DNA from: a virus
Virus record (IMG/VR): IMGVR_UViG_3300030389_001381
Span: 10,952-49,999 of that record
Strand: one strand, 5' to 3'
DNA length: 39,048 nucleotides
Shown: positions 1 to 8,881 of the stretch, in pieces
Position numbering within the stretch: position 1 is the stretch's first letter
Layout: the number at the start of each line of letters is the position of its first letter
Notes under the pieces: generated by a model
Database searches by the model: none
Told to the model about the DNA's origin: nothing
What the model saw: the letters and a program-made list of their open reading frames with translations, nothing else
Position numbers and translations under genes: made by a program

Positions 1-3000
1 CTTTTTAACTTGAGGATCTTCTTCTGCTGCTATTCTTCTATTTATAGTAGTATCAGGATCATTTAGCATTTCTAAAGTAATTCCTCTATCACCTAGTGGT
101 AAAGTACCAATAGTAATAGGATCACCGTTTACATCTACAAAACCAAATATAGGATCACTTAATAATTCTATTAATTCTTCTTGATTTTGTTCAAACTTCA
201 TTTTTTGCTCACCTGCATTTGATTCATCTATTTCACTAGTAGTTCTTTCATCTATCTCACCAGTAAATTTTTCAGTAGTAATACCAGGTTTTTTTAAAGC
301 CTCTTTTATCTTATTATTTAACTGAGCATTTATCCATGCATTTAAATCGGTGTTCTCTGTTATTGTTTTACCTTTTGCATTTGTATAACCTTTTTTATCT
401 TGAGCTGCAACTCTTTTAGATATTTCAGCTTGACTCATACCTTTTGCAGCTAAACCATCTTTAAATTTTTCTCTTAATGATAAAAATTCTTTGTTAAAAT
501 TTCTTATATGTTTTAATAATTCTATTTGAGTTTCAGCTATTAAATCTTCTATTAAAATATTAGGTAAATTAGCATACTGAGATTGTATTTTATAACTTAT
601 AATATCAGTGTAATCTTGTAATATATCATATACAACACTATCTATACCTGTTTGAGTAGAAAATACTTCTGGACTATAATAATCGTTTATATTATCTTTA
701 AATTCATCAGGATTTAATCTTTTTGTAACTTTTAAAGAAAATTTATCATCTATTTGATCTGCAAGTTCACTTTCTTCTTTTTCAACTGTAGCTGCTGAAG
801 CTGCAGCTCTAACCGCTGCTCTACGTTTTGCTCTAGCTTGGTTTCTTTTTACTATAGTGTCTATTAATTCTTTTTGTCTTTCTGCTTTTAATTTTCTTCT
901 TTCAGTTTTTCTTTTAAGTTTTTCTTTAGTAGTTGTTTCAAACTCTTGTTCTTCTTCTTGTAAGCCTTGTTTTTCTTCTTTTGTTAAACCTTCTTTTTGT
1001 CCTAATTTTTTAAAAGCTCTATTATATTTTAACATACCTGATTTAACACTTTTGTTATAATCACGAAGCATATTAAAAACATCTTTACCACTACCTAACG
1101 TTATATCTCTAGCACCAACAAATTGCATTGCTCTTCTCCAAGAACTTCTAATTTTTTCTATTGCATTTTCGTCAAAATCTAAATTTATATCAGGATCACC
1201 AATTGCTTCTGAGTATAAGTTAAGAGCTTCTTCCCAACTATTACTTAATGCTTGAGCTAACTGTCTATCACCTTCTTCTTTAGTTATAACTTTATTTTTA
1301 ACAGCTCTTTGAACTCTTTTCTTAATATCTTCATATCTTTGCATGTAGCCTAATAATCTTCTTTTAAAATCAACAGGCATAATACTTTGATCTAAATCAT
1401 CATCTAATTGTAAATCTAATTTTGATAATTCATTAAATAAGGCTTTACCAAGTAGTCTTCCTGCTTCAGGATCATTGCTAACTACTTCGTTTATTAATGC
1501 ATGAAAAAACTCATGTTGAGCAGTTTGTGTTTTACGTCTACCAGTTGCATCAGGTTTACCAGCATTGTATTTAAATTCAAGAGCGTATTTAGTACCATCT
1601 TGAATAAACATAGCGCCAAATGACTCACCTTTAAGAAATCTATTTTTTAAATATCTTTCAAATTCTTGGTTAGTCATATCTCTATCTTTGTCTTTGTCGA
1701 ATCTACTGACTGTATTTTTTAAATATTCTAAAGCTTCATCTTCATTTTCAAAAGCTTTATATATAGTATTACCTGCTACACCTGCTCTAGCAGCAGCCAT
1801 TATACCTTTTCTTTGAGCTTTAGTTAATTCATCAAAATAAGTATTGTTTATTCTATCTTTTAATTGTTGAATTTCATCATCAAAACCAGTAAAACCTTTA
1901 GGTGCTTTTTTCTTATCGTTTTCTAACTTATTTAATCTTTGTATATCAGATAATATAGTTGAAGCTGCTCCAGCAGACATATTTGGTGGAACATGATTAA
2001 TAGTGTTTTTATATTGATCAACTTCGCCTAATAAGTTATCTACTTCTTGTTGTGTATATAAACCTTCATCTACTTGTTTAGCTAGTAACGCTTTTAAATC
2101 ACTTTGATTATAAGCCATATATGCTAAAGAATTAAATCTATCTACAGCATCCCAACCCATAAATTCTCTTAGTTGTTGGTTAGCAGAAGAAGTTACTGTT
2201 CCAGCGCCAGGCATAAATGATCCTGCTGTAAATGATAAAATAGAAGTATGTATGAAGTCTTGTAAATTGTAATCTTCTTTAACTATTGGTAAACCTGCTT
2301 GTCTATTTATATTAGCTCCAATTTCAACTGTTTCTCCAAATTGTTGTATGTTTTCTTGAACTAATTCTTTCCAACCTTCTCTCTGCATTAAATCTCCAGT
2401 TCTTAAAACACCTTTTCCTACTTCTTTTAAACCTTCTTTAGTTCCAAATCTTTGGCCTTGTGTTTTCCAAAAATCAGTCCAACCTTTCCATCCGCCTTTC
2501 ATATATCTTTGAACTGCTACTTCAATATTCTCTTTAACAGGTTTGCCAAACAATAAATTTTGAGCTTTTGTTTGAGGACTTATAGGAGCTGTTAATGCAA
2601 ACCAAACACCTGTTTGCATTGATCCGCTAGATGCAAGCTCTCTAACTTCATCTTCAGGTAAACCAGCAGCTCTAGCAGCAGCCATTGTATCTTCATATCC
2701 TCTTACAAAACCTATAGTTGATTGAGCTATGATAGCATCAGCAACTTGAGATTTAACTGGTATTGACTTTAAAAATCTTTTTGTTGGACCTAAGACGCCC
2801 ATGCCTTTAGTATAAGCTCCTACAGCTGATTTAACTCTACCAACACCTCTTGTTAAAAGTATTTGAGCCATTAAATCTCCAATTACTCTAGCTGATTCAA
2901 AAGCTAAACCATAACCTGACGCACTGCTACCAGTCTCACCATCTTTTCTAACTCTTTTTACTATTTGATCTCTTTGTTGTGGTGTAAGTAAACCTGTTGC

Positions 3001-4632
3001 TTCAATTTTATTAGTAGTATCGTATATTCTATTATCATCACTTACCAAATATTCAACACCATAATCTTCTAAAAATAATTTTTTACCTTTTTTATAACCA
3101 TATCTTAACTGATCACCTCTTTCAAAATTATTAATTAAAGTGTTTCTTCTCCAGTTTTCTGCAACTTCATCAGTATATTCGCCAGGTAACATTTCCATTC
3201 CCGAAATGAACATTGGTTTAGCAGCGTCATGCCAAAAACCTATCCAAGCATTGCTACCTATTTTATTTAAAAATTCACCAGTACTAACATTACCATCTGT
3301 TTTTAAAAGATCTTGATATTCTTGTTCTAGTTTTATTTGATTTTGCTCTAGGTGATTATAAACATATGGTGTTTCTGTTTTCATCCAGGTTTTTACAAAA
3401 GATGGATTAAAGTTTCCTGGTGATATATTAAACTCTATTCCTTCAGTGTCTGCATCTCTACCTGGGTTATTCATTTCCCAAAGTAATTTTTGTTGTTTTA
3501 AATCTCTAGTTATTTGTTCATTTAAATATAGATTTAATCCTTGAAGTTTTAATAACTCTCTAGCTTTTGTTGCATTTTCACTAGTATCTCCTTCAATTTT
3601 TTGAAGAGCATTTTGTAAATATTTTTTATGCTGTCTATTAACTAAAAAACCATTAAAATCTTTTATATTAAAATTAGGATCTAGTTTTAAAGATTCAACT
3701 CCAAAAAATTCTTCAACAAAACCATCTTCTTCTGCAAACTCTTCATATATATAAGGTTCATCAAGTTTTGTTAGATCAATAACTGAAGCTATTTGATCAG
3801 GACTTCTTAGTACAAACCTATCAACTTTTCTTCTAGCTTCTCTTTTTAATCTTTCTGTATCATTATAAAAAGGCATATCATACTGCCATAACAACTCATA
3901 AACTTCAGCGTTAGATAATTCTCTTCCTTCATCAGTCATAATACCTGACATACCTTCTATATCCTGACTCATACGTGTAGGCCAACTAGTAAAACCTGGG
4001 TACATACCTAAAGATAAATCTTGTTTAGTTATAAGTCCCATTTCTAATGCTTTTTGAATACTTGGTTGATTTAAAAACAATTTTGCATCTTGTTGTTGAT
4101 ATACTGCATCTCCAGGATAATCAGCATCTGTACCTGCACCTATACTTTCCATACCAGCAATTGAAAAATTACTTGCTTCAGGATCTAATTTATTTTTATT
4201 AATGTTATAAGCTTGTAAAACAATATTTTTAGTTTCTTCATCAAGATCAGGTATTGTCATACCGCTAAAAGCGGCTTCTTGTTTTTTAGCACCTCCTGCA
4301 TAAAGAAAAGTATTAGGAAGCTCTCCTACTTGTCTATCAAAAGCTTGTACTTCTTGAGAAAATAAATTATTAGTTAATGCAGTTAAATCAAAATCTTCAT
4401 AAGGAATACTTAACCCAGGTGGCTGTGGCCCCATAGTTACTGATTCTTCAACAATAGGAATACCTGAAAATATACTAGTGTCTGGTTTAAAATTAGCTAA
4501 TTCTTCTTGTGAAGGTTCACTAATTTTTGCACCTGGATTTGAAGCTAACCATAAGAATTTAGTGTCTTCTGGCCACCTAGATATGTCTACCCTATCTCCA
4601 TCTGGTAATTGGTAGATTTCTAATTCTTCCAT
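1..4632 (-). CDS. Giant virion/ejection protein with zincin-like HEFFH motif (3' end outside window)
   Basis: The reading frame is open from an ATG at 4632 to the left edge, giving 1544 residues without a stop; the C-terminus is missing. It lies 3 bp downstream of another internal-virion candidate and is the last gene seen in the late operon. That is where short-tailed phages put their largest ejected protein (compare T7 gp16 and the crAss-like cargo proteins). An HEFFH motif (H1040, E1041, H1044) followed by ALINE looks like a gluzincin zinc-binding helix. Residues about 565-700 are relatively hydrophobic and Gly/Ala-rich. Residues about 1210-1280 are a highly charged Lys/Arg/Glu helical stretch ending in Ala-rich sequence. 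The layout resembles 'polyvalent' proteins injected with phage DNA. The ejection role comes from position and size; the peptidase role from one motif. Confidence 0.8.
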   Translation of the reverse strand, partial: MEELEIYQLPDGDRVDISRWPEDTKFLWLASNPGAKISEPSQEELANFKPDTSIFSGIPIVEESVTMGPQPPGLSIPYEDFDLTALTNNLFSQEVQAFDRQVGELPNTFLYAGGAKKQEAAFSGMTIPDLDEETKNIVLQAYNINKNKLDPEASNFSIAGMESIGAGTDADYPGDAVYQQQDAKLFLNQPSIQKALEMGLITKQDLSLGMYPGFTSWPTRMSQDIEGMSGIMTDEGRELSNAEVYELLWQYDMPFYNDTERLKREARRKVDRFVLRSPDQIASVIDLTKLDEPYIYEEFAEEDGFVEEFFGVESLKLDPNFNIKDFNGFLVNRQHKKYLQNALQKIEGDTSENATKARELLKLQGLNLYLNEQITRDLKQQKLLWEMNNPGRDADTEGIEFNISPGNFNPSFVKTWMKTETPYVYNHLEQNQIKLEQEYQDLLKTDGNVSTGEFLNKIGSNAWIGFWHDAAKPMFISGMEMLPGEYTDEVAENWRRNTLINNFERGDQLRYGYKKGKKLFLEDYGVEYLVSDDNRIYDTTNKIEATGLLTPQQRDQIVKRVRKDGETGSSASGYGLAFESARVIGDLMAQILLTRGVGRVKSAVGAYTKGMGVLGPTKRFLKSIPVKSQVADAIIAQSTIGFVRGYEDTMAAARAAGLPEDEVRELASSGSMQTGVWFALTAPISPQTKAQNLLFGKPVKENIEVAVQRYMKGGWKGWTDFWKTQGQRFGTKEGLKEVGKGVLRTGDLMQREGWKELVQENIQQFGETVEIGANINRQAGLPIVKEDYNLQDFIHTSILSFTAGSFMPGAGTVTSSANQQLREFMGWDAVDRFNSLAYMAYNQSDLKALLAKQVDEGLYTQQEVDNLLGEVDQYKNTINHVPPNMSAGAASTILSDIQRLNKLENDKKKAPKGFTGFDDEIQQLKDRINNTYFDELTKAQRKGIMAAARAGVAGNTIYKAFENEDEALEYLKNTVSRFDKDKDRDMTNQEFERYLKNRFLKGESFGAMFIQDGTKYALEFKYNAGKPDATGRRKTQTAQHEFFHALINEVVSNDPEAGRLLGKALFNELSKLDLQLDDDLDQSIMPVDFKRRLLGYMQRYEDIKKRVQRAVKNKVITKEEGDRQLAQALSNSWEEALNLYSEAIGDPDINLDFDENAIEKIRSSWRRAMQFVGARDITLGSGKDVFNMLRDYNKSVKSGMLKYNRAFKKLGQKEGLTKEEKQGLQEEEQEFETTTKEKLKRKTERRKLKAERQKELIDTIVKRNQARAKRRAAVRAAASAATVEKEESELADQIDDKFSLKVTKRLNPDEFKDNINDYYSPEVFSTQTGIDSVVYDILQDYTDIISYKIQSQYANLPNILIEDLIAETQIELLKHIRNFNKEFLSLREKFKDGLAAKGMSQAEISKRVAAQDKKGYTNAKGKTITENTDLNAWINAQLNNKIKEALKKPGITTEKFTGEIDERTTSEIDESNAGEQKMKFEQNQEELIELLSDPIFGFVDVNGDPITIGTLPLGDRGITLEMLNDPDTTINRRIAAEEDPQVKK

Positions 4633-4635
4633 GTT

Positions 4636-6432
4636 TTAATCGTAATTTCTTTTATGTATTCTTTTATATTCTTTCTTCATTCTAGCAATATAATCATCTA
4701 GTGATTCATCTGCTTTTTTAGGATTACCTGCTCTCCAATCTGATGCCCATGCTAATTTTCTTACTTTGCTTTGATTATTTATTAATTTTCTTTCAGCAGA
4801 ACTTAACGTATTTAATACATAGTTAAATCTATCTTCTGCGCTATTAAAATTATAATCACCTACTGAAGTAACTCTACCATTTTTAACTTCAAATAAACTA
4901 CCTCCTTTTACCATTTGATTAAATGCTGTTCTTGGATCAGGAGTATCGTCTAGCTCGTAATAATCTTTGTTTGTAGGCGCATTTGTTTTTAAACTATCAG
5001 ATGGTTTAGAGTTTAACCAAACATCATATACTTCGTCTGCTGTATAAAGATCTCTATTAGACATCTTTTTAACTGTAGCTTTAACAATATCTAAAGGATC
5101 TCTACCATTTAAAACTACTACATCTTGTATTGTTTCTACTCTATAATCTTCTGGCTTTGGTGTTGGTGTACCTCGTGATGGTTTAGTAATAGATCTATTT
5201 GTCTGCATAGTTATATTACCATTTTCATCAGTATTAATACCATCATAGTCTGTTAAACTTTTTAATACACTTTGAAATAAAGCTTCTTCCATAGTAGCAT
5301 TATCTGGCAAAAGATTTTGATAAGAGTTTTCAAAACCTTTATTTAAATTCTTTAAATCAATATTCCAAAAGTTAGCTAATTGTTGTGGACCAGTAGCAAC
5401 TACACCACCAATTTTTTGTTTTAATAAACCCATCATATCTTTTCTTAATAGATCAATGTTTAAATTTTTAACAACAGCTGTAGAAACATAACCATCATTT
5501 AACTTAGTAGTCGATACAGATTCACCGCTCCAATATTTATCAGCTAATACACCTTTATCATTTAATATACCTAGACCATCACCTTCTGGTGTTTTAGTGC
5601 TAGGATATAATTTTTTAATAGTTTCATTTACAACTTGAGGAACGTTAGAAACAAAACCAAAATCTTTACCTTCACCAGTTCTTTGGTTAAATGCTCTTGC
5701 GCTCATTATTTTTTCTCTATAAGCTCCTTGAGTCATTTTACCATCTACTAATTCATGTTCATAACCTGACACTTTTATTAATATATCATTAGTAGCTTGA
5801 TCATACATCATTTCAAATTGAGCATCGTCATAAACTCCACCTAATGCATTTACAAAATACTGGTTATTAGCTATTTCATTTTCATCATTACCTATAATAG
5901 TTATAGCTGAACCAATTGTAGGAGCTTTATCTTTCCAATATGAACCTAAAGCACCAAAATTAGTAACAGTAGTTTTAGTTAATGTTAATAAATCATAATA
6001 ATCGTTAATAGCTTTTTGCGCAGATTTTCTTTTTTCTTTATCTCCAAATTGTGTTTTTAAATAAACCTGAGCTTGAGTAGCAATATCTAGTCTTTTTGAC
6101 AAAGTATTTTGTAATTGATCTTGAATCGCTGAGGTCTGAGGCATAGTAGTCAGATTGCTCATTTGCTCTAAGTTCCACAAATCAGCATTTGTTTGAACTT
6201 GCTGCATTCTATCTATAATCTGCTGCTCTTCTCTAGCTTTTCTTGCTTCTTCTTGTTTTCTAAGTTCTTCTTGTCTTTGAGCTAAAGCTTGTCCACCTTG
6301 TAATACATCTACCATAGCTGATGCTGGAGTTGTAGATTCACCTCTTCTAGGTTGTGAATATGCACCGTAATTTACACTAGGTAAACTAACTCCAGGTAAA
6401 GGGTAACTTGATGATTGTCTTTTTGTCGCCAT
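4636..6432 (-). CDS. Putative internal virion (ejection/cargo) protein, 598 aa
   Basis: This soluble 598-residue protein has no signal peptide or clear membrane segment. Residues about 45-85 are a Gln/Glu/Arg-rich coiled coil (QRQEELRKQEEARKAREEQQ), and the C-terminus is basic. I recognise no enzymatic motif. It sits between a 223-aa protein with a glycine-rich hydrophobic N-terminus and a giant protein. This small-medium-giant series matches the ejection-protein trio of T7-like and crAss-like podoviruses (T7 gp14-gp15-gp16). The ATG at 6432 lies 10 bp after the preceding stop. The internal-virion role is inferred from order and size, not from recognised homology. Confidence 0.75.
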   Translation of the reverse strand: MATKRQSSSYPLPGVSLPSVNYGAYSQPRRGESTTPASAMVDVLQGGQALAQRQEELRKQEEARKAREEQQIIDRMQQVQTNADLWNLEQMSNLTTMPQTSAIQDQLQNTLSKRLDIATQAQVYLKTQFGDKEKRKSAQKAINDYYDLLTLTKTTVTNFGALGSYWKDKAPTIGSAITIIGNDENEIANNQYFVNALGGVYDDAQFEMMYDQATNDILIKVSGYEHELVDGKMTQGAYREKIMSARAFNQRTGEGKDFGFVSNVPQVVNETIKKLYPSTKTPEGDGLGILNDKGVLADKYWSGESVSTTKLNDGYVSTAVVKNLNIDLLRKDMMGLLKQKIGGVVATGPQQLANFWNIDLKNLNKGFENSYQNLLPDNATMEEALFQSVLKSLTDYDGINTDENGNITMQTNRSITKPSRGTPTPKPEDYRVETIQDVVVLNGRDPLDIVKATVKKMSNRDLYTADEVYDVWLNSKPSDSLKTNAPTNKDYYELDDTPDPRTAFNQMVKGGSLFEVKNGRVTSVGDYNFNSAEDRFNYVLNTLSSAERKLINNQSKVRKLAWASDWRAGNPKKADESLDDYIARMKKEYKRIHKRNYD

Positions 6433-6442
6433 AATTTATTTT

Positions 6443-7114
6443 TTAACCTCCTATTAAACTTCCTATACCTCCTACCACTTGACCTAGAGAATTATACATA
6501 TTAGCTTCAGCTTTTGCTTCTGCAGCTCTTGTATTTCTTAAATCTTGCTGAGCATTATCTAGCATACCTGCTACTCTATTAAGCTTAGCAACTTCTCTTT
6601 GTTCTTGTGCACCAAACATAAATTGTTTACCCATAACATCAGCTGATTGCAATCTTTGTTCTTCTTGCATTTTCATTTGATTTAATCTTTCTTCTCCTTG
6701 AGCATATAGTTTTTGGTTTTGAGCTTCTTGTAGTTGTATACTGGCTGATACTTGTTTTTTACTTTGTAATGCTGCTTGAGCTAAAGCAGTTGCACCACCA
6801 GCACTTGCGCCTGTAGCTCTTAAAGTATCTAGTGTATTTGCTAAAGATATATCAGCTTGTTCTGCTTGAAATTGTGCTGCTTCAGTTGCTACACCTAAAT
6901 TAGCATATGTATTAGCTAGATTACCACTAGTATCAGTTACGTTTTCGTAGGGATTTATGATAGGTTGTCTTGAGTTTTCTAATGTGTTTAACTCACCCTT
7001 TAAACGATTAGCTTCTTGTTCAGCTCGTTTTCTATCTTCTCTCGCTCTTCTTTGTGCGGCCCCTGCTCCAAGTAAACCAACTGCTCCGCTGATCACTCCT
7101 GATGCTGCTCCCAT
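6443..7114 (-). CDS. Putative internal virion protein, T7 gp14-like position, 223 aa
   Basis: The 223-residue protein begins with a Gly/Ala-rich hydrophobic segment (MGAASGVISGAVGLLGAGAA) and ends with a second glycine-rich hydrophobic patch (LGQVVGGIGSLIGG). A long Gln/Ala/Glu-rich helical body lies between, including a coiled coil at about 20-50. This is typical of the small ejected proteins of podoviruses that enter the outer membrane, such as T7 gp14. It starts 2 bp after the acetyltransferase-like gene and is followed by the 598-aa protein. Composition and position support the call; no enzymatic motif is seen. Confidence 0.75.
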   Translation of the reverse strand: MGAASGVISGAVGLLGAGAAQRRAREDRKRAEQEANRLKGELNTLENSRQPIINPYENVTDTSGNLANTYANLGVATEAAQFQAEQADISLANTLDTLRATGASAGGATALAQAALQSKKQVSASIQLQEAQNQKLYAQGEERLNQMKMQEEQRLQSADVMGKQFMFGAQEQREVAKLNRVAGMLDNAQQDLRNTRAAEAKAEANMYNSLGQVVGGIGSLIGG

Positions 7115-7116
7115 AT

Positions 7117-7506
7117 TTATGAATATTTATATATTATATTGTGTTTTTTATCTAACACTTTGTATTTTAGTTTTTTTACTTTATCTACTATGTTTTTATT
7201 AGATGTTGTTGCCCATACAAATTTACAACCTTTTTTTAAAGCTTTATTAACCATGTGATCAATAAGTGTTGTAATTAAGTCATTTCTATTGTTTTCTCTA
7301 TAATTAATATTAGATATAACAAAATCAACATATGCTATTTTAGCATTAGTATAATACAAATAACCTGCTGCTACCTTTATGTTGTTATAAATTACAACAT
7401 AACCTTTTTTAGGCAGACACTCTATATCTGGAGTTTTTAAACCCCAGTCTTTCCACCAATTAATAATTTCATTATCATTGATAGTTTTAAATTTTTTTAT
7501 TACCAT
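7117..7506 (-). CDS. GNAT-like N-acetyltransferase family protein, 129 aa
   Basis: The 129-residue protein has the alternating strand-helix pattern of a compact GNAT fold. An N-terminal helix with paired tryptophans (INWWKDWGL) is followed by strands around GYVVIYNN and AAGYLYYTNAKIAYVDFVI. A loop with ENNRNDLITTLIDHMV takes the place of the acetyl-CoA pyrophosphate-binding turn, and KKGCKFVWATTSNKN resembles the later strand-helix motif. The classical Q/RxxGxG/A signature is not evident, so catalysis is uncertain. It lies between the tail nozzle and the ejection proteins, inside the structural operon. A role in modifying a virion or host protein would be a guess. Confidence 0.6.
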   Translation of the reverse strand: MVIKKFKTINDNEIINWWKDWGLKTPDIECLPKKGYVVIYNNIKVAAGYLYYTNAKIAYVDFVISNINYRENNRNDLITTLIDHMVNKALKKGCKFVWATTSNKNIVDKVKKLKYKVLDKKHNIIYKYS

Positions 7507-7511
7507 TTAAT

Positions 7512-8849
7512 TTAATATGATGATTGCACGTACTCTGTAGATACTGCAAATAATTCTCTGTTATTTTCTGATCCATCATTTTCAGTAGTAAATGTTACTA
7601 CACCATAGAAACCTTTAAGCCCTGAAATTGAGCCACCAAAGATAACTTCACCTTCTTGTGGAAGACTAGTATTTATTAGATCAGCAAAATATTTATTTTC
7701 TTTTGCTTTAAATTTATTTTGTAAAAGCTCAGCTTCCATATCTGCTAGTGTTGCAGGAGGACCTGCATAAGGTGCTATAGCATTTGCAGTGTCACTAGAG
7801 TTGTTTAAATAGGTTAAAAAAGATTCTACAGCCCAACCTGAATCACCTTCATAATTAATAGTTTTAAAAATCTTACTCATTGAAGGTTGAGCGTTAAAAA
7901 TACTTATAACTGAACTATTATTGTTAGATCCATAGAAATTAGCTCTATTAACACCAGTTGAATAATGTTGCCATAAATCTCCACCAAGATTAAAAGAATA
8001 ATATCTATTATCTAAACTAAACATATAAGCTGGAATATAGCTATAAAAACTAACCCAACCTCTTACTTTTTCATCAAATGATAATGTTACTGCTTGACTA
8101 CCATCTGATTTACCAACAACAGGTTGTATAGATAATACATATTGTCTATTATGAATATCATACCCTCCTGTTAATCTACCATTTACACCTAATCTACTTA
8201 AGCTTAATCTATCTCTAAAATAATCAAACATACCATAACTAGATATTTCTGTTAAACCATCTTGAGATAATCTCATCACTGCGCCTTTATTTGCATCAGT
8301 AAAATATTTTCTATATCCATAAACTGCAAAAGATTCTGGATTAGTAGCAATACCATATTCACCTGCGTATGATTGTACTTGACCAATAACTAAATTAGAA
8401 CTAGTTGTTAATGGCTGACCTTCTGCTGTATAAATAGCATCTTTATCAATTAAAGCTCTGTTTACTTTATATTCTTGAAATATAATTAGATTTGTATCTT
8501 CTGCATATAACAACTGTATAGTTCCTTTCGCCGGATCAACAGTTCTTGTAATATCATTAGCAACTGAAAACTGATTTGTTTCATTTACATCTGTTCTTGA
8601 ATTAAATATTCCAGAATATATAATACTATTACCAAATGTTTGTTGGTTTTTGTTTTCTGTAGCTAAATAAGCTCTTGGTGCAATACCTGCAAACTTACCA
8701 TTAAAATCACCTTTAATACGAGATTCTTCAACATACCAATCATATTGAGCATTTGTTCTATCTATTTCACCTGTAGCTGAGTTCCAGCTTTCATTTATTT
8801 TCTTTAAAATATAGGTGTTATAGTATTGTATTTGTAATGTAGTTGCCAT
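7512..8849 (-). CDS. Tail nozzle (muzzle/stabilization) protein, C-terminal part, 445 aa
   Basis: This is a beta-rich structural protein. The region 170-215 (NPESFAVYGYRKYF, then AVMRLSQDGLTEISSYGMFDYFRD) resembles the distal part of crAss-like tail nozzle/stabilization proteins, where it usually continues the same chain as the N-terminal nozzle domain. Further features are YDIHNRQYVLSI, TLSFDEKVRGWVSF and aromatic-rich beta strands towards the C-terminus. It starts 32 bp after the stop of the 1612-aa nozzle protein, with its own ATG and stops in between, so the nozzle seems to be made as two chains here. It would act at the tail tip or tube. The family call rests on remembered sequence patterns and gene order. 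Confidence 0.72.
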   Translation of the reverse strand: MATTLQIQYYNTYILKKINESWNSATGEIDRTNAQYDWYVEESRIKGDFNGKFAGIAPRAYLATENKNQQTFGNSIIYSGIFNSRTDVNETNQFSVANDITRTVDPAKGTIQLLYAEDTNLIIFQEYKVNRALIDKDAIYTAEGQPLTTSSNLVIGQVQSYAGEYGIATNPESFAVYGYRKYFTDANKGAVMRLSQDGLTEISSYGMFDYFRDRLSLSRLGVNGRLTGGYDIHNRQYVLSIQPVVGKSDGSQAVTLSFDEKVRGWVSFYSYIPAYMFSLDNRYYSFNLGGDLWQHYSTGVNRANFYGSNNNSSVISIFNAQPSMSKIFKTINYEGDSGWAVESFLTYLNNSSDTANAIAPYAGPPATLADMEAELLQNKFKAKENKYFADLINTSLPQEGEVIFGGSISGLKGFYGVVTFTTENDGSENNRELFAVSTEYVQSSY

Positions 8850-8881
8850 GTATTATAATCACTTATTTATTTAATATTTTA

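Noticed and set aside
857-1060. Plus-strand Ser/Phe-rich frame
   Set aside because: It lies antisense to the open giant minus-strand gene and has low-complexity composition; the minus frame is uninterrupted, so this is a shadow frame.
8850-8881. Single frameshift joining the two nozzle genes
   Set aside because: The gap contains a TAG stop, further in-frame stops and a fresh ATG; at least two changes would be needed, so separate genes are more likely.
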